Source: Chitiniphilus eburneus
GTDB taxonomy: Bacteria; Pseudomonadota; Gammaproteobacteria; Burkholderiales; Chitinibacteraceae
Direction of reading: 5' to 3'
Length of the DNA stretch: 64,000 bases
Assembly: GCF_005048205.1 (NCBI RefSeq)
Contig: NZ_SUMF01000002.1
Coordinates: forward strand, 428,873 to 492,872
Under the pieces are notes generated by a model. It ran no database searches. It saw nothing but the letters and a program-made list of their open reading frames with translations, and was not told the origin of the DNA. Numbering within the stretch: the stretch's first letter is position 1; each line of letters opens with the position of its first letter. Below, in pieces: positions 54,490 to 63,123 of this stretch. Made by a program: the position numbers and the translations under genes.

Positions 54490-54534
54490 CTACCAGAGTT
54501 GGTAGCTTCGGACACCGTCGCTTTCCTGTTCAAT
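54490..54534 (+). promoter_or_regulatory. lux-box-like palindrome with downstream -10
   Basis: CTACCAGAGTTGGTAG (54490-54505) has the CT-N12-AG frame of LuxR-type boxes with perfect CTACCA/TGGTAG arms. TTCAAT (54529-54534) is a 4/6 match to the -10, 23 bases after the box, which puts the box over the -35 as in classical LuxR-activated promoters. The predicted start near 54541 leaves a ~30-base leader to the first cluster gene. Confidence 0.72.
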
Positions 54535-54572
54535 TCGCAGCAGTCGAATCAACACCTTGACGGGAAAGCAAC

Positions 54573-55955
54573 ATGTGCCTGCTGGCGGAATACCGCGTTA
54601 CCCAAGCTGCCTGCGCAACGGCCCGGCCGTTGTCCTTGGGCCGGGGTGCGCGCCGCGCGGCGGTGCTCCCGAGGGGGCTGTGCCGGCTCTGGACGGGTGG
54701 CGCGATTGTGGCGACGCTCGGCGCGCTGCTGGCGGCACCGTGCCGTGCCGCCGACGGCGAAGACTGGTTGCCGGACAGCGCCGACGTCCCTGTCATTGCC
54801 GCGCCCGACCCACAGACCGGCAAGCTGTTTCTCGAACTGGCGCTCAACCGCCTGTACCGGCATGCGCCGTTGGACGACACCTGGCACGGCAACCTGGGGC
54901 TGGATGGCTATGTCACGCGCCGGATCGGCGCCGACTGGCGCGCCACGCTCAATGTCCGCGTCGATGTGGATAGCGAACCGGGCGCCGGGCTGGATGCTGA
55001 CAACCTCAGCCTGACGTTGCGCGAGCTGTACGCCAGTCGCTCGGGTGACGACTGGGCGGTGAATATCGGCCGCATCAATATCCGCGATGGCGTCGCCACC
55101 GGCTTCAACCCGTCGGATGTGTTCCGCGACGGCGCGCTGCTGGCGCGCCGCACCGCCGACCCCGCCACCCTGCGCGAAAGCCGGCTGGGCGTGGTCGGCG
55201 TCCGGGCGCAGCACAGCCTGGCCGGCGGCACGCTGGCCGGCATGCTGGTGCCGGCGCTGTCCAACGGCACGCCCGAACATTGGTACGACCCGCGCTGGGG
55301 GGCCGTCAACGATGGCCAGGCCCAGGCCTACCTGATGTATGCGCTGCCGCGCTGGGAGGGGCTGTACAGCAACGTGGTGTTCCACGCGATGGATCACGGG
55401 GCGACCACCTGGGGCTTCAATCTCACCAACAACATAGGCCGCTCGGTGGTGGCGTATCTGGAATACGCCAATACCCGCCGCCCGCGCCTGCTCGATCTGG
55501 CCCAGGACGCCGATGCCGCGCCGCAACGCTATTCGCAGGCGGCCACCGGGTTTTCGTTCAGCACCGAGTGGAACCAGACCCTCACCGTCGAATACGACTA
55601 CAACGGCGGCGGCCTCGACCGCGACGACTGGCGCAACGCGTGGCAATCGCTGTCGCCGGCGCAGGTCGGCCGCGCGCTCGGCATCGCCGGCCAGCGCCAG
55701 GACCCGCTTACCGAACACAGCGTGATGGGCATGGTGCAGTGGGATCGCTTCCTTGCGCACGACGCCGATCTGAACTGCCTGATCCGCGCCAGCCTGGTGG
55801 ATGACAGCCGCTTCGCCTGGTGCGAGTGGCGCAACCGCTGGCCGCGTACCGAGCTGGCGCTCAGCGCGAGCTGGGCCGACGGCGATGCCAACTCCGAATA
55901 CGGCGCCGCCGGGCAAGCATGGATGCTTGCCGCGAAGCTCCGGGCGTACTTTTGA
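54573..55955 (+). CDS. Outer-membrane beta-barrel protein, first gene of the cluster
   Basis: The 460-residue protein has an unusually long basic n-region (about 1-40), a hydrophobic core (41-57) and probable cleavage near APCRA/ADG. The body is dominated by alternating amphipathic strands with aromatic girdle residues (for example GNLGLDGYVTRRIGADWRATL), and the last residue is Phe in LAAKLRAYF, the usual C-terminal signal of outer-membrane barrels. Substrate is unknown; a conduit for the cluster product is inference. A GGGAAAG ribosome site precedes the ATG. It lies 68 bases after the lux box. A shorter start at an internal GTG (codon 31) is possible. Confidence 0.72.
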   Translation: MCLLAEYRVTQAACATARPLSLGRGARRAAVLPRGLCRLWTGGAIVATLGALLAAPCRAADGEDWLPDSADVPVIAAPDPQTGKLFLELALNRLYRHAPLDDTWHGNLGLDGYVTRRIGADWRATLNVRVDVDSEPGAGLDADNLSLTLRELYASRSGDDWAVNIGRINIRDGVATGFNPSDVFRDGALLARRTADPATLRESRLGVVGVRAQHSLAGGTLAGMLVPALSNGTPEHWYDPRWGAVNDGQAQAYLMYALPRWEGLYSNVVFHAMDHGATTWGFNLTNNIGRSVVAYLEYANTRRPRLLDLAQDADAAPQRYSQAATGFSFSTEWNQTLTVEYDYNGGGLDRDDWRNAWQSLSPAQVGRALGIAGQRQDPLTEHSVMGMVQWDRFLAHDADLNCLIRASLVDDSRFAWCEWRNRWPRTELALSASWADGDANSEYGAAGQAWMLAAKLRAYF

Positions 55956-56120
55956 GGGCCGGGAAATGAGTCCATCGACATCAAGCACCCGGCAAAGCCG
56001 GCTGCATGAAACGACACCGGCATCGGCCGTTTCCGGCCGATCCCACTGCCCTCTCGAACAGGTCTCGCGTTGCCCGGCGATACGCCCGGTCGACCGCACG
56101 CCGCGCGCCGGAGTTGCGCG

Positions 56121-56939
56121 ATGATCGACTGTCTTCCCGTCCGCGAAACCCCGGCACTCGATGTCGATCCAGCGTGGCGCGCCTTGCAGGACCTCGCCCG
56201 CGCCGAAGCGGCCCGTGATCCGCTGCTGCGCAGCTTTCTCGATGCCGCCGTGCTGTCGCATCCCGACCTGGGCCACGCGCTGGCGGCGTTGCTGGCCGAC
56301 TTGCTCGCCAATCGCCACCTCGACGCCGCGCGGCTGCGTACGTTGATCCTCGACATCTACGCCGACGCGCCTAGCTTGGTGCGCGCCGCGCAATCCGACC
56401 TGGACGCCGTGGCCGCCCGCGATCCGGCGACCCGCGATCCGCTGGCGCCGCTGCTGTTCTACCGGGGCTATCGCGCCTTGCAGTCGCAGCGCATCGCGCA
56501 CTGGCTGTGGGGGCGCGAGCGCCACTCGCTGGCGTTGTGGGTGCAGAGTCGCAGCGTCGAACTGTTCTCCATCGACATCCATCCCGCCGCGCGCATCGGC
56601 GAGCGCGTGATGCTCGACCACGGTACCGGCATCGTCATCGGCGAAACCGCCGTGATCGAAGACGATGTGTCCATCCTGCACGGCGTCACCCTGGGTGGCA
56701 CCGGCAAGGCCGCGCAGGACCGCCATCCCAAAGTGCGGCGCGGCGTGATGATCGGCGCTGGCGCCAAGGTGCTCGGCAATATCGAAGTGGGCGAGGGCGC
56801 GCGTGTCGCCGCCGGCTCCATTGTCCTCAAGCCTGTGCCGCCGCATGCCACCGTGGCCGGTGTGCCCGCGCGGGAGGTCGAACGCGTCGGCAACATCTGG
56901 CCCGCGCTCGACATGCGCCAGACCCTGGTCACGGAGTGA
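56121..56939 (+). CDS. cysE: Serine O-acetyltransferase (CysE type)
   Basis: A 272-residue enzyme, the same length as E. coli CysE. The N-terminal helical domain (about 1-145) is followed by the left-handed beta-helix of hexapeptide repeats (about 150-245). Catalytic residues are visible in SIDIHPAARIGERVMLDHGTG (Asp and His) and the acetyl-CoA loop TLGGTGKAAQDRHPKVRRGVMIG. It would make O-acetylserine from serine and acetyl-CoA. Here it sits inside a polyketide/fatty-acid-type cluster with no other cysteine genes, so the acceptor may differ from serine. GGAG lies 9 bases before the ATG. A hairpin (56022-56041) stands in the gap before it. Confidence 0.92.
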   Translation: MIDCLPVRETPALDVDPAWRALQDLARAEAARDPLLRSFLDAAVLSHPDLGHALAALLADLLANRHLDAARLRTLILDIYADAPSLVRAAQSDLDAVAARDPATRDPLAPLLFYRGYRALQSQRIAHWLWGRERHSLALWVQSRSVELFSIDIHPAARIGERVMLDHGTGIVIGETAVIEDDVSILHGVTLGGTGKAAQDRHPKVRRGVMIGAGAKVLGNIEVGEGARVAAGSIVLKPVPPHATVAGVPAREVERVGNIWPALDMRQTLVTE

Positions 56940-56946
56940 AGGCGCG

Positions 56947-57753
56947 ATGACGACCGAACGCTACGTCCTGCTGAGCCATCGCCACCCCGGCCGCGCGGGA
57001 TCGCCCGACGTACCGGTGCGCCTGGTGGCCTATGGGTTTGCCGGGGGAACCGTCACCGCACTGCTGCCACTGTTGCGGCATCTGCCGCCGGGCATCGAAG
57101 TCTGGGGCGCCGAATATCCCGGCCGGGGCCTGCGCTGGCGCGAGCCGCTGCTCGACCGCGCGGCCGACGTCATCGACGACCTGCTGCCCGGCCTGCAACG
57201 TCTGGCCGACCGACCGCTGGCGCTGCTCGGCTACAGCATGGGCGCGCACTTCGCCTACCGGCTTTCGCTGGCTGCCGCCTTCGCACCGCTAGGCCTGGTC
57301 GCGATCAGCGCCCGCGCGCCGGGTGGCGTCGTGGTGGCGCCCTCCTGGTCCGAACTGGACGACTCCGATCTGCTGCGCCGGTTGCGTGCCCTCGGTGGCA
57401 TGCCGGACGAGGTGCTGGAGAACCCGGTGATGCGCGATGCCTTCCTGCCGGTGGTCCGTGCCGATCTCGCCTGCTGCCGCAGCCTGGAACGTCTGCCGGT
57501 ACGGCCGGCACCGTGCCCGGTGCTGGCGCTGCGCGGCGACGCCGACCCACTGCTCACCCCATCCGATCCCGCGCAATGGCTGGCGCTGGCGCCGCGTCGC
57601 GCCAATGCCACGCGGCGCTATCCGGCGGGGCACTTCATCCACCCCGGGCGCGAAGCGCAGGTGGCTTCCGACATCGCCACCTGGCTGGCGCGTGCCACGT
57701 CGCCCGCCACCGACCACAACCCCGCCTTGCTGGCGGCATCAACCAGAAGGTAA
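56947..57753 (+). CDS. Type II thioesterase (GrsT/TEII family)
   Basis: A 268-residue alpha/beta-hydrolase. The nucleophile is Ser97 in LLGYSMGAHFAYRL; the acid is in LRGDADPLLTP and His in PAGHFIHPG. RLVAYGFAGGTVTALLPLLRHLP at the front (LxxFPxAGG-like) and WGAEYPGRGLRW are typical of stand-alone thioesterases that remove stalled acyl groups from carrier proteins of PKS or NRPS systems. AAGG lies 6 bases before the ATG; the stop of cysE is 8 bases upstream. It may edit the carrier encoded directly downstream. Confidence 0.93.
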   Translation: MTTERYVLLSHRHPGRAGSPDVPVRLVAYGFAGGTVTALLPLLRHLPPGIEVWGAEYPGRGLRWREPLLDRAADVIDDLLPGLQRLADRPLALLGYSMGAHFAYRLSLAAAFAPLGLVAISARAPGGVVVAPSWSELDDSDLLRRLRALGGMPDEVLENPVMRDAFLPVVRADLACCRSLERLPVRPAPCPVLALRGDADPLLTPSDPAQWLALAPRRANATRRYPAGHFIHPGREAQVASDIATWLARATSPATDHNPALLAASTRR

Positions 57754-57760
57754 CGACGAC

Positions 57761-58012
57761 ATGTCCCACCGCCCCACCGTACTCGCCGCGTTCTGCGACG
57801 CGGTCAACGCCCTCAAGAAAACCGCCTTCGACGCGGATCGCATCGACCCCGCGCTCTACCTGGGCGGCGACCTGGGCATCGACTCCATCGAAATGCTGGA
57901 GATCTGGTTCCGCATCGAACGCAGTGTCGGCGCGCGCATCCCGGACGATGCCAAGCGCGACATCTATACGGTCGGCGAGGTGGCTGCCGTGGTCGAGGGC
58001 GCGCTGGCCTGA
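57761..58012 (+). CDS. Acyl carrier protein (first of two)
   Basis: An 83-residue acidic four-helix protein. The phosphopantetheine site is Ser42 in GDLGIDSIEMLEIWF, a PKS-like rather than FAS-like motif (canonical FAS ACP reads ADSLD). It begins 8 bases after the thioesterase stop. It must be activated by a phosphopantetheinyl transferase encoded elsewhere. Confidence 0.93.
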   Translation: MSHRPTVLAAFCDAVNALKKTAFDADRIDPALYLGGDLGIDSIEMLEIWFRIERSVGARIPDDAKRDIYTVGEVAAVVEGALA

Positions 58013-58030
58013 CGCCGGCACGGCCGGTAT

Positions 58031-58080
58031 CGGCCCGATCGAGCGCGGCCCGGCCTGACCCGGCGCCGTGGATCGGGCCG
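58031..58080 (+). other. Intra-operon hairpin before the SDR gene
   Basis: CGGCCCGATC and GATCGGGCCG form a perfect 10-bp stem around a 30-base GC-rich loop within the 93-base gap after the first ACP gene. It could attenuate transcription or protect mRNA. Confidence 0.5.
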
Positions 58081-58105
58081 GGTAACCGCTTCTGAAGGAA
58101 TGGAC

Positions 58106-59014
58106 ATGTTCAGGAATGATCTCTTCGAAGGCCACGTTGCCTTCGTCACCGGTGGCGGCAGCGGCCTGGGCCGCGCCATCGCCGAGCACCTGGTGCGACA
58201 TGGCGCGCGCGTGGCCATCGTCGGCCGCCGCGAGGATGTGCTGGCGCAGACCGCGCGCGAACTGGGCGCCGAGCGCGTGCTGCCGGTGCGCTGCGACATC
58301 CGCTTCGCCGATGAGGTGGAGGATGCCGTGGCCCACACGCTGGCGCACTTCGGCCGCATCGACAGCCTGGTGAACAGCGCGGCCGGCAACTTCGTCGCGC
58401 CCACCGAACGGCTCAGCAACAACGCCTTCAAGCTGATCGTAGATACGGTGCTGATGGGCACCGTGCATTGCACGATGACGCTGGGCAAGCACTGGATCGA
58501 ACGCGGCCAGCGCGGCAGCGTGCTCAGCATCAGTACCAACTACGCCAGTACCGGTTCCGCCTTCGTCGTGCCGTCCGGCTGCGCCAAGGCTGGCGTGGAA
58601 AACCTGATCAAGTCGCTCGCCGCCGAATGGGGCCGCTACGGCCTGCGCTTCGTCGGCATCTCGCCCGGCCCGTTTCCCACGGATGGCGCCATGGCGCAGT
58701 TGCGCATCCATGAGGACCTGCTGCCCGGTGTGGACATCGCCGCGATGATCACCGAGCGCATCCCCATGGGCCGCCTGGGCAAATTGCAGGAACTGGCCGA
58801 CCTCGCGCTGTTCCTGCTCAGCCCCAATGCCGAATACATCAACGGCGAAATCATCCGCATCGATGGCGGAGAAACCCCCAACCTCGCCGGCGAGTTCAGT
58901 TTCATGCGTGACGTGCCGGCCGAGGTCTGGGAACAGAAGGCCGGTGGATTGAAGCGTCAGCAGCCTCGTTCCGCCCACCCCACGTTGGCCACCGTCGGCA
59001 ACGTCTCACCCTGA
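58106..59014 (+). CDS. SDR oxidoreductase of the 2,4-dienoyl-CoA reductase (DECR) group
   Basis: A 302-residue short-chain dehydrogenase. The cofactor motif is VTGGGSGLGRAIAEHLV and the NAG-like motif SAAGNFVAP. The usual YxxxK is replaced by a distal arrangement: Tyr in STNYASTGSAFVVP and Lys in PSGCAKAGVENL, the layout of mammalian DECR1-type dienoyl reductases, together with the ISPGPFPTDGA segment. It should act on conjugated enoyl/dienoyl thioesters with NADPH. ATG at 58106 has GAAGGA six bases upstream; an ATG at 58100 is possible. It lies between the two ACP genes, suggesting ACP-bound substrates. Confidence 0.88.
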   Translation: MFRNDLFEGHVAFVTGGGSGLGRAIAEHLVRHGARVAIVGRREDVLAQTARELGAERVLPVRCDIRFADEVEDAVAHTLAHFGRIDSLVNSAAGNFVAPTERLSNNAFKLIVDTVLMGTVHCTMTLGKHWIERGQRGSVLSISTNYASTGSAFVVPSGCAKAGVENLIKSLAAEWGRYGLRFVGISPGPFPTDGAMAQLRIHEDLLPGVDIAAMITERIPMGRLGKLQELADLALFLLSPNAEYINGEIIRIDGGETPNLAGEFSFMRDVPAEVWEQKAGGLKRQQPRSAHPTLATVGNVSP

Positions 59015-59036
59015 TCGACCCAACCGAGGAACCACC

Positions 59037-59288
59037 ATGAATGCCACGCAAGAACGCATCGTCGAAATCTGTCTGCAAGTCATCGAAATGGATCGCGCCG
59101 AAATAGGCCTGAACGACGAGTTTCGTTCGTTCGCCCACATCGATTCGCTCAAGTCGCTCGATCTGATGACCGCGCTGGAACGCGAATTCAAGCTGAAGCT
59201 GCCCGAAGCGGAACTGCGCGAATTCGAAACCATCGCCAAGGTGATCGCCGTCGTCGAGCGGTATCTGCCCGAAACCGTCGCCGCCTGA
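59037..59288 (+). CDS. Acyl carrier protein (second)
   Basis: An 83-residue protein with the phosphopantetheine Ser37 in HIDSLKSLDLMTALE. It is only distantly similar to the first ACP, so the two probably serve different enzymes (for example starter loading and chain extension). GAGGA precedes the ATG. A 105-bp tandem duplication follows directly. Confidence 0.92.
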   Translation: MNATQERIVEICLQVIEMDRAEIGLNDEFRSFAHIDSLKSLDLMTALEREFKLKLPEAELREFETIAKVIAVVERYLPETVAA

Positions 59289-59308
59289 TTGCCCAGGACG
59301 AATGCCGG

Positions 59309-59518
59309 GCGCATTGCGGCGTTGCATCTCGCTAACGGGGGAAAAGCCCCGTGTCGCTCGGTGCGCCTTGCACTGCATCCCGGCCTTCGTCCCGGACCCG
59401 GAATCTGCGCCGAGCGCATTGCCGCGTTGCACCACGCTGGCGGGGAAAAGCCCCGCGTCGCCCGGTGCGCCTTGCACTGCATCCCGGCCTTCGTCCCGGC
59501 TTCCGGCGCCTGCGCCAA
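59309..59518 (+). repeat. Two tandem ~105-bp repeats inside the cluster
   Basis: Units begin at gcgcattgc (59309 and 59414) and share ggggaaaagcccc and gtgcgccttgcactgcatcc with few changes. The core folds as GCGGGG-aaaag-CCCCGC in the second unit. The 326-base gap (59289-59614) stays open in more than one frame, but the internal repetition makes protein coding unlikely. The family looks like a dispersed extragenic repeat. Confidence 0.8.
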
Positions 59519-59614
59519 GCCCGTTGTCCCGCGACCGCAGCGCGCTTTGCCCAGGTTCCGCCCTCCGGCGGTTGTGAAAAGACTTTAAACAGGCTTCCAG
59601 CCAAGGAATCGAAC

Positions 59615-60637
59615 ATGCGCGTCCTTCTCACCGGCGCCACCGGCTTTGTCGGCCTCAACATCGTCCAGGCGCTACATGCGGCCGGGCACGACGTGCTCTG
59701 CCACGTACGCCCGCAGGCGCGGCGGCAATACCTGGATCGCCTGCCGGTCGCCGTCGTTGCCGGGCAACTGGGCGACGTGCCCGGGCTGGCCGCCGCCATG
59801 CGCGGCATCGATGCGGTGATCCATACCGCTGGCGATACCAGTTGCCTGCCGTGCGACCTGCCGCGCCTGACCGAAACCAACGTCGAAGGCACCCGCGCGG
59901 TGCTGGAGGCGGCGCGCCGCAGCGGTGTGCGGCGCGTGGTGTACACCAGCACCACGTCCACCATCGGCTCCACCGAAACGCCGGGCATGGCGGCCGACGA
60001 AACCATGCCGTTGCAGGCATGGCGCGCCGCGTCGCCCTATGGCCGCACCAAGCTGGCCGCCGAAACGCTGGTACGCGAAGCGCGCGGCGTGGAAGGCATC
60101 GTGCTCAACCCGGCCGAGGTGCTGGGCGCGTGGGATCACACGCTGCAATGGGGGCGCATCGTGCTCGCCGTTGCCAGTGGCCGCCTGCCGTTCATGCCGC
60201 CCGGCAGCGGCACCTTCGCGCCGGCCGCCGACGTGGCCGATGCCCACGTCGCCGCGCTGACGCGGGGCGTGCCGGGCGAGCGCTACATCCTGGGCGGACA
60301 CCACCTGACTTTTACCCGCCTGATCACCGAAATGGCCATTGTCACCGGCGGCAGCGCCGCGCCGCTGTCGCGCCGGCCGTACGCGCTGCAACGGCTGGAG
60401 GCACAACTGCGCCAATGGCTGCCGCCGCTGGCGCCGCCCGCGGTCGATGCCTATCGCATGCGCGTGTTCGGCGGGCACCACCTGTTCGACGACGGCAAGG
60501 CCCGCCAGCACCTGGGCTATGGCGCCCAGCCCATCCGGCAGGCCATCGAAGCGTGCTTCGCCTGGTATCGCGAACACGGCTTCCTGCCCGCCGCGCCGGA
60601 TACCCCGATCAACACTCCCCAATGGAAAACAGCATGA
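59615..60637 (+). CDS. NAD-dependent epimerase/dehydratase-like (extended SDR)
   Basis: A 340-residue extended-type SDR. The cofactor motif is [14 protein letters not shown], and the catalytic pair is Tyr/Lys in [14 protein letters not shown] with Thr/Ser in [10 protein letters not shown]. The layout resembles dihydroflavonol reductase and HpnA-type enzymes, which reduce or isomerise a carbonyl on a small molecule. AAGGA precedes the ATG. Its stop overlaps the FabG start (ATGA), so it is translationally coupled to the chain-elongation genes. Substrate unknown; a role on the finished or released chain is inference. Confidence 0.88.
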   Translation: MRVLLTGATGFVGLNIVQALHAAGHDVLCHVRPQARRQYLDRLPVAVVAGQLGDVPGLAAAMRGIDAVIHTAGDTSCLPCDLPRLTETNVEGTRAVLEAARRSGVRRVVYTSTTSTIGSTETPGMAADETMPLQAWRAASPYGRTKLAAETLVREARGVEGIVLNPAEVLGAWDHTLQWGRIVLAVASGRLPFMPPGSGTFAPAADVADAHVAALTRGVPGERYILGGHHLTFTRLITEMAIVTGGSAAPLSRRPYALQRLEAQLRQWLPPLAPPAVDAYRMRVFGGHHLFDDGKARQHLGYGAQPIRQAIEACFAWYREHGFLPAAPDTPINTPQWKTA

Positions 60638-61389
60638 GCGACATCAACGAACAGCAGGCGCCGCAGCCGGTGGCGCTGGTCACCGGCGGCTCGCGCGGCG
60701 TCGGCGCCGCCATCGTGCGCGCGCTGCACGGCCAGGGCTGGCGCGTGGCCTTCACTTACCTGGGCAACGAAGCGCGGGCGCGCGAACTGGTGGACGAACT
60801 GGGCGAAACGCGCCTGCTGGCGATGCGCGCCGATGCGCGCGATCCGGCCAGCGCCGGCACGATGCTGGGGCGCACCCTCGCCCGGTTCGGCCAACTGGAT
60901 GCGCTGGTCAACAATGCCGGCGTCACGCGCGACGGCTCCATCCTGATGATGAACGAGGACGACTGGCGCGAGGTGCTTTCGGCCAATCTGGACGGCGCCT
61001 TCCACACCTGCAAGGCGGTGATCCCCACCTTCCTCAAGCAACGTGCCGGCGCCATCGTCAATGTGTCGTCGGTGGCCGGCGTGGTCGGCGTGCCGGGGCA
61101 GGCCAACTATTGCGCCAGCAAGGCCGGCCTGATCGGCATGTCGCGCGCCCTAGCGCTGGAGTGCGCCGGCCGCAATGTCCGCGTCAACGTCGTGGCGCCC
61201 GGCTTCATCCGCACCGACATGACCGATGCGCTGAACGAGCGCCAGCAGGCCGACGCCATGGCGCGCATTCCCCTCAAGCGTTTTGGCGAAGCGGCCGAGG
61301 TGGCCAGCCTGGTCGCCTTCCTGCTGTCGCCCGGCGCGTCCTATGTCACCGGCCAGGTGTTCGTCGTCGATGGGGGGCTGACGACATGA
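60634..61389 (+). CDS. 3-oxoacyl-ACP reductase (FabG-like ketoreductase)
   Basis: A 251-residue classical SDR. NADPH motif [30 protein letters not shown], catalytic Ser in [10 protein letters not shown] and Tyr/Lys in [13 protein letters not shown], then the C-terminal [12 protein letters not shown]. These are standard FabG features. It reduces the beta-keto group after each condensation. Both ends overlap neighbours by ATGA junctions (with the epimerase and the dehydratase). Confidence 0.95.
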   Translation: MSDINEQQAPQPVALVTGGSRGVGAAIVRALHGQGWRVAFTYLGNEARARELVDELGETRLLAMRADARDPASAGTMLGRTLARFGQLDALVNNAGVTRDGSILMMNEDDWREVLSANLDGAFHTCKAVIPTFLKQRAGAIVNVSSVAGVVGVPGQANYCASKAGLIGMSRALALECAGRNVRVNVVAPGFIRTDMTDALNERQQADAMARIPLKRFGEAAEVASLVAFLLSPGASYVTGQVFVVDGGLTT

Positions 61390-61895
61390 GCGATCCCGCC
61401 CTGCTCGATATCGACCCGCTGACGTTGCCGGTGGCCGATGTGATCCCGCATCGCGCGCCTTTCCTGCTGATCGACACCGTGACCGAAGGCGTGCCCGGCG
61501 AATGGGCCAGCGCGCGCTACACGGTGCAATCCGACAACCCGGTGCTGCGTGGCCATTTTCCCGGCGAGCCGGTGTTTCCCGGTGTGCTGCTGCTGGAAAA
61601 CATGGCGCAGACCGCCTGCTGGGTGATGGCGTCGGCCGAGCTGGCCGAGCGCGGGCTGTACGTGCTGGTGCGCGTCACCCAGAGCACGTTCCAGCAGATG
61701 GTGCGCCCCGGCGATGTGCTGATCACCCACGCCCGGCTGAGCCGCCGGCTGGAGCAGTTCTCGCAGTTCGAATGCGACATCACGGCGGCCGGGCGCCGCG
61801 TGGCGAGCGCGGAGCTGCTGGTATCGCGGCGGGCGAAAGCGCCGCAGTCGCTTCCCCAACCCGTGTCGTCAACGCAAGCAGAGAGGCACTCATGA
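61386..61895 (+). CDS. 3-hydroxyacyl-ACP dehydratase (FabZ-like, hot-dog fold)
   Basis: A 169-residue protein. The active-site loop [21 protein letters not shown] contains His57 and the catalytic Glu71 equivalent; [15 protein letters not shown] is the usual FabZ opening strand. It dehydrates the beta-hydroxyacyl intermediate to an enoyl chain. It begins on the last bases of the ketoreductase gene and its own stop overlaps the ketosynthase start. Confidence 0.93.
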   Translation: MSDPALLDIDPLTLPVADVIPHRAPFLLIDTVTEGVPGEWASARYTVQSDNPVLRGHFPGEPVFPGVLLLENMAQTACWVMASAELAERGLYVLVRVTQSTFQQMVRPGDVLITHARLSRRLEQFSQFECDITAAGRRVASAELLVSRRAKAPQSLPQPVSSTQAERHS

Positions 61896-63121
61896 AATCA
61901 GCAAATCCCCCGCGCATCGTCGTCACCGGCATGGGCGCGGTGACCACCATCGGCCGCGATGTGCCGACCTTTTTCGCCAACGCGTTGGCGGGTGCCATCG
62001 GCATCAGCGCGGTACGCGGCATCGACGTATCGCGGATGAACTCCGATCGGGGCGGCGAGGTGCACGATTTCGATATCGCCGAGCACTTTCCCGGCCGCGC
62101 CGATCTGGCGCAACTGGGCCGCGCCAAGCAACTGGCGCTGGCGGCGGCGCGGCAGTGCGTCGAGGACGCCGGCTTTCCCATTGCCGAGCACGCGTTCGAT
62201 GTCGGCGTGGCACTGGGCTACACGCAGGGTGAATCCAAGGAACTGGAGTTCTGCTGCGACCAGATTGCCGCCGGCCGCCTGGACGACGAGGGCTTGCGCG
62301 CCTTCGCCGGCTACGCGCCGCAGACCGTATCGCAGGGTATCGGCCATGAGTTCGGCGCTTGCGGGCCGATGATCACCATCGGCAACGCCTGCTCCGCCAG
62401 CAACTTCGCCATTGGTGCCGCCATCGACCTGATGCGGCGTGGCGACGCGGTGGCGATGATCGTTGGCGGTGCCGATGCGTTCTCGCGCTACGGCTATGCC
62501 GGGTTCTCGCGCCTCGGCGCCATCGCACCGGACGTGCCCCGTCCGTTCAGTCGCGATCGCCAGGGTATGGTGCCGGCCGAAGGCGCGGCGATGCTGTTCA
62601 TCGAAACGCTGGACAGCGCGCTGGCACGTGGCGCCGTCATCCATGCCGAGATCACCGGCTATGGCGAAAGCTGCGACGCCCACCATATCACCCAGCCCAA
62701 CCCGGCCGGCATCGCCCAGGCCGCGCGTGCCGCGCTCGACAGCGCGCAACTGGCGCCGGAGGCCGTCTGCTACCTGTCGGTGCACGGCACCGGCACCCAG
62801 GCCAGCGACAAGGTCGAATCGGCCGCCTTTACCCAGTTGTTCGGCGAGCGCATCCCGCCGCTGTCGTCGGTGAAATCGATGGTCGGCCACGCCATGGGCG
62901 CCGCCAGCGCCATCGAATGTGTCGCCGCTGTTTCCTCGCTCAAGGCGCAGGTGCTCACGCCGACCATGAACCACCTTGGCCCGGACGAGCAATGCCCCGT
63001 CGATTGCGTGCCGCTCCAGGCGCGCCCGGCGCGCGTGCGCAACGTGCTCAAGACAGCCTCCGCCTTCGGCGGCAACAACGCCGTCGTGCTGTTCCGCCAA
63101 TACCCCGCACAGGAAGACTGA
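61892..63121 (+). CDS. Ketosynthase, catalytically complete (KS-alpha/FabF-like)
   Basis: A 409-residue thiolase-fold condensing enzyme. The catalytic triad is intact: Cys167 in TIGNACSASNFAIG, His298 in LSVHGTGTQASDKVE and His333 in KSMVGHAMGAASAIE. The protein starts IVVTGMGAVTTIG, as FabF does. It extends an acyl chain with a malonyl-ACP unit. GAGAGG lies 8 bases before the ATG, and the next gene starts 2 bases after its stop, so the pair is probably a KS-alpha/KS-beta heterodimer. The motif ACSASN differs from the housekeeping TACASG. Confidence 0.95.
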   Translation: MKSANPPRIVVTGMGAVTTIGRDVPTFFANALAGAIGISAVRGIDVSRMNSDRGGEVHDFDIAEHFPGRADLAQLGRAKQLALAAARQCVEDAGFPIAEHAFDVGVALGYTQGESKELEFCCDQIAAGRLDDEGLRAFAGYAPQTVSQGIGHEFGACGPMITIGNACSASNFAIGAAIDLMRRGDAVAMIVGGADAFSRYGYAGFSRLGAIAPDVPRPFSRDRQGMVPAEGAAMLFIETLDSALARGAVIHAEITGYGESCDAHHITQPNPAGIAQAARAALDSAQLAPEAVCYLSVHGTGTQASDKVESAAFTQLFGERIPPLSSVKSMVGHAMGAASAIECVAAVSSLKAQVLTPTMNHLGPDEQCPVDCVPLQARPARVRNVLKTASAFGGNNAVVLFRQYPAQED

Positions 63122-63123
63122 CC

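Noticed and set aside
59289..59588. Repeat-containing frame of 99 codons in the biosynthetic cluster
   Set aside because: Two frames are open across the same 105-bp duplication and the peptide is self-repeating; it is more likely an extragenic repeat than a gene.
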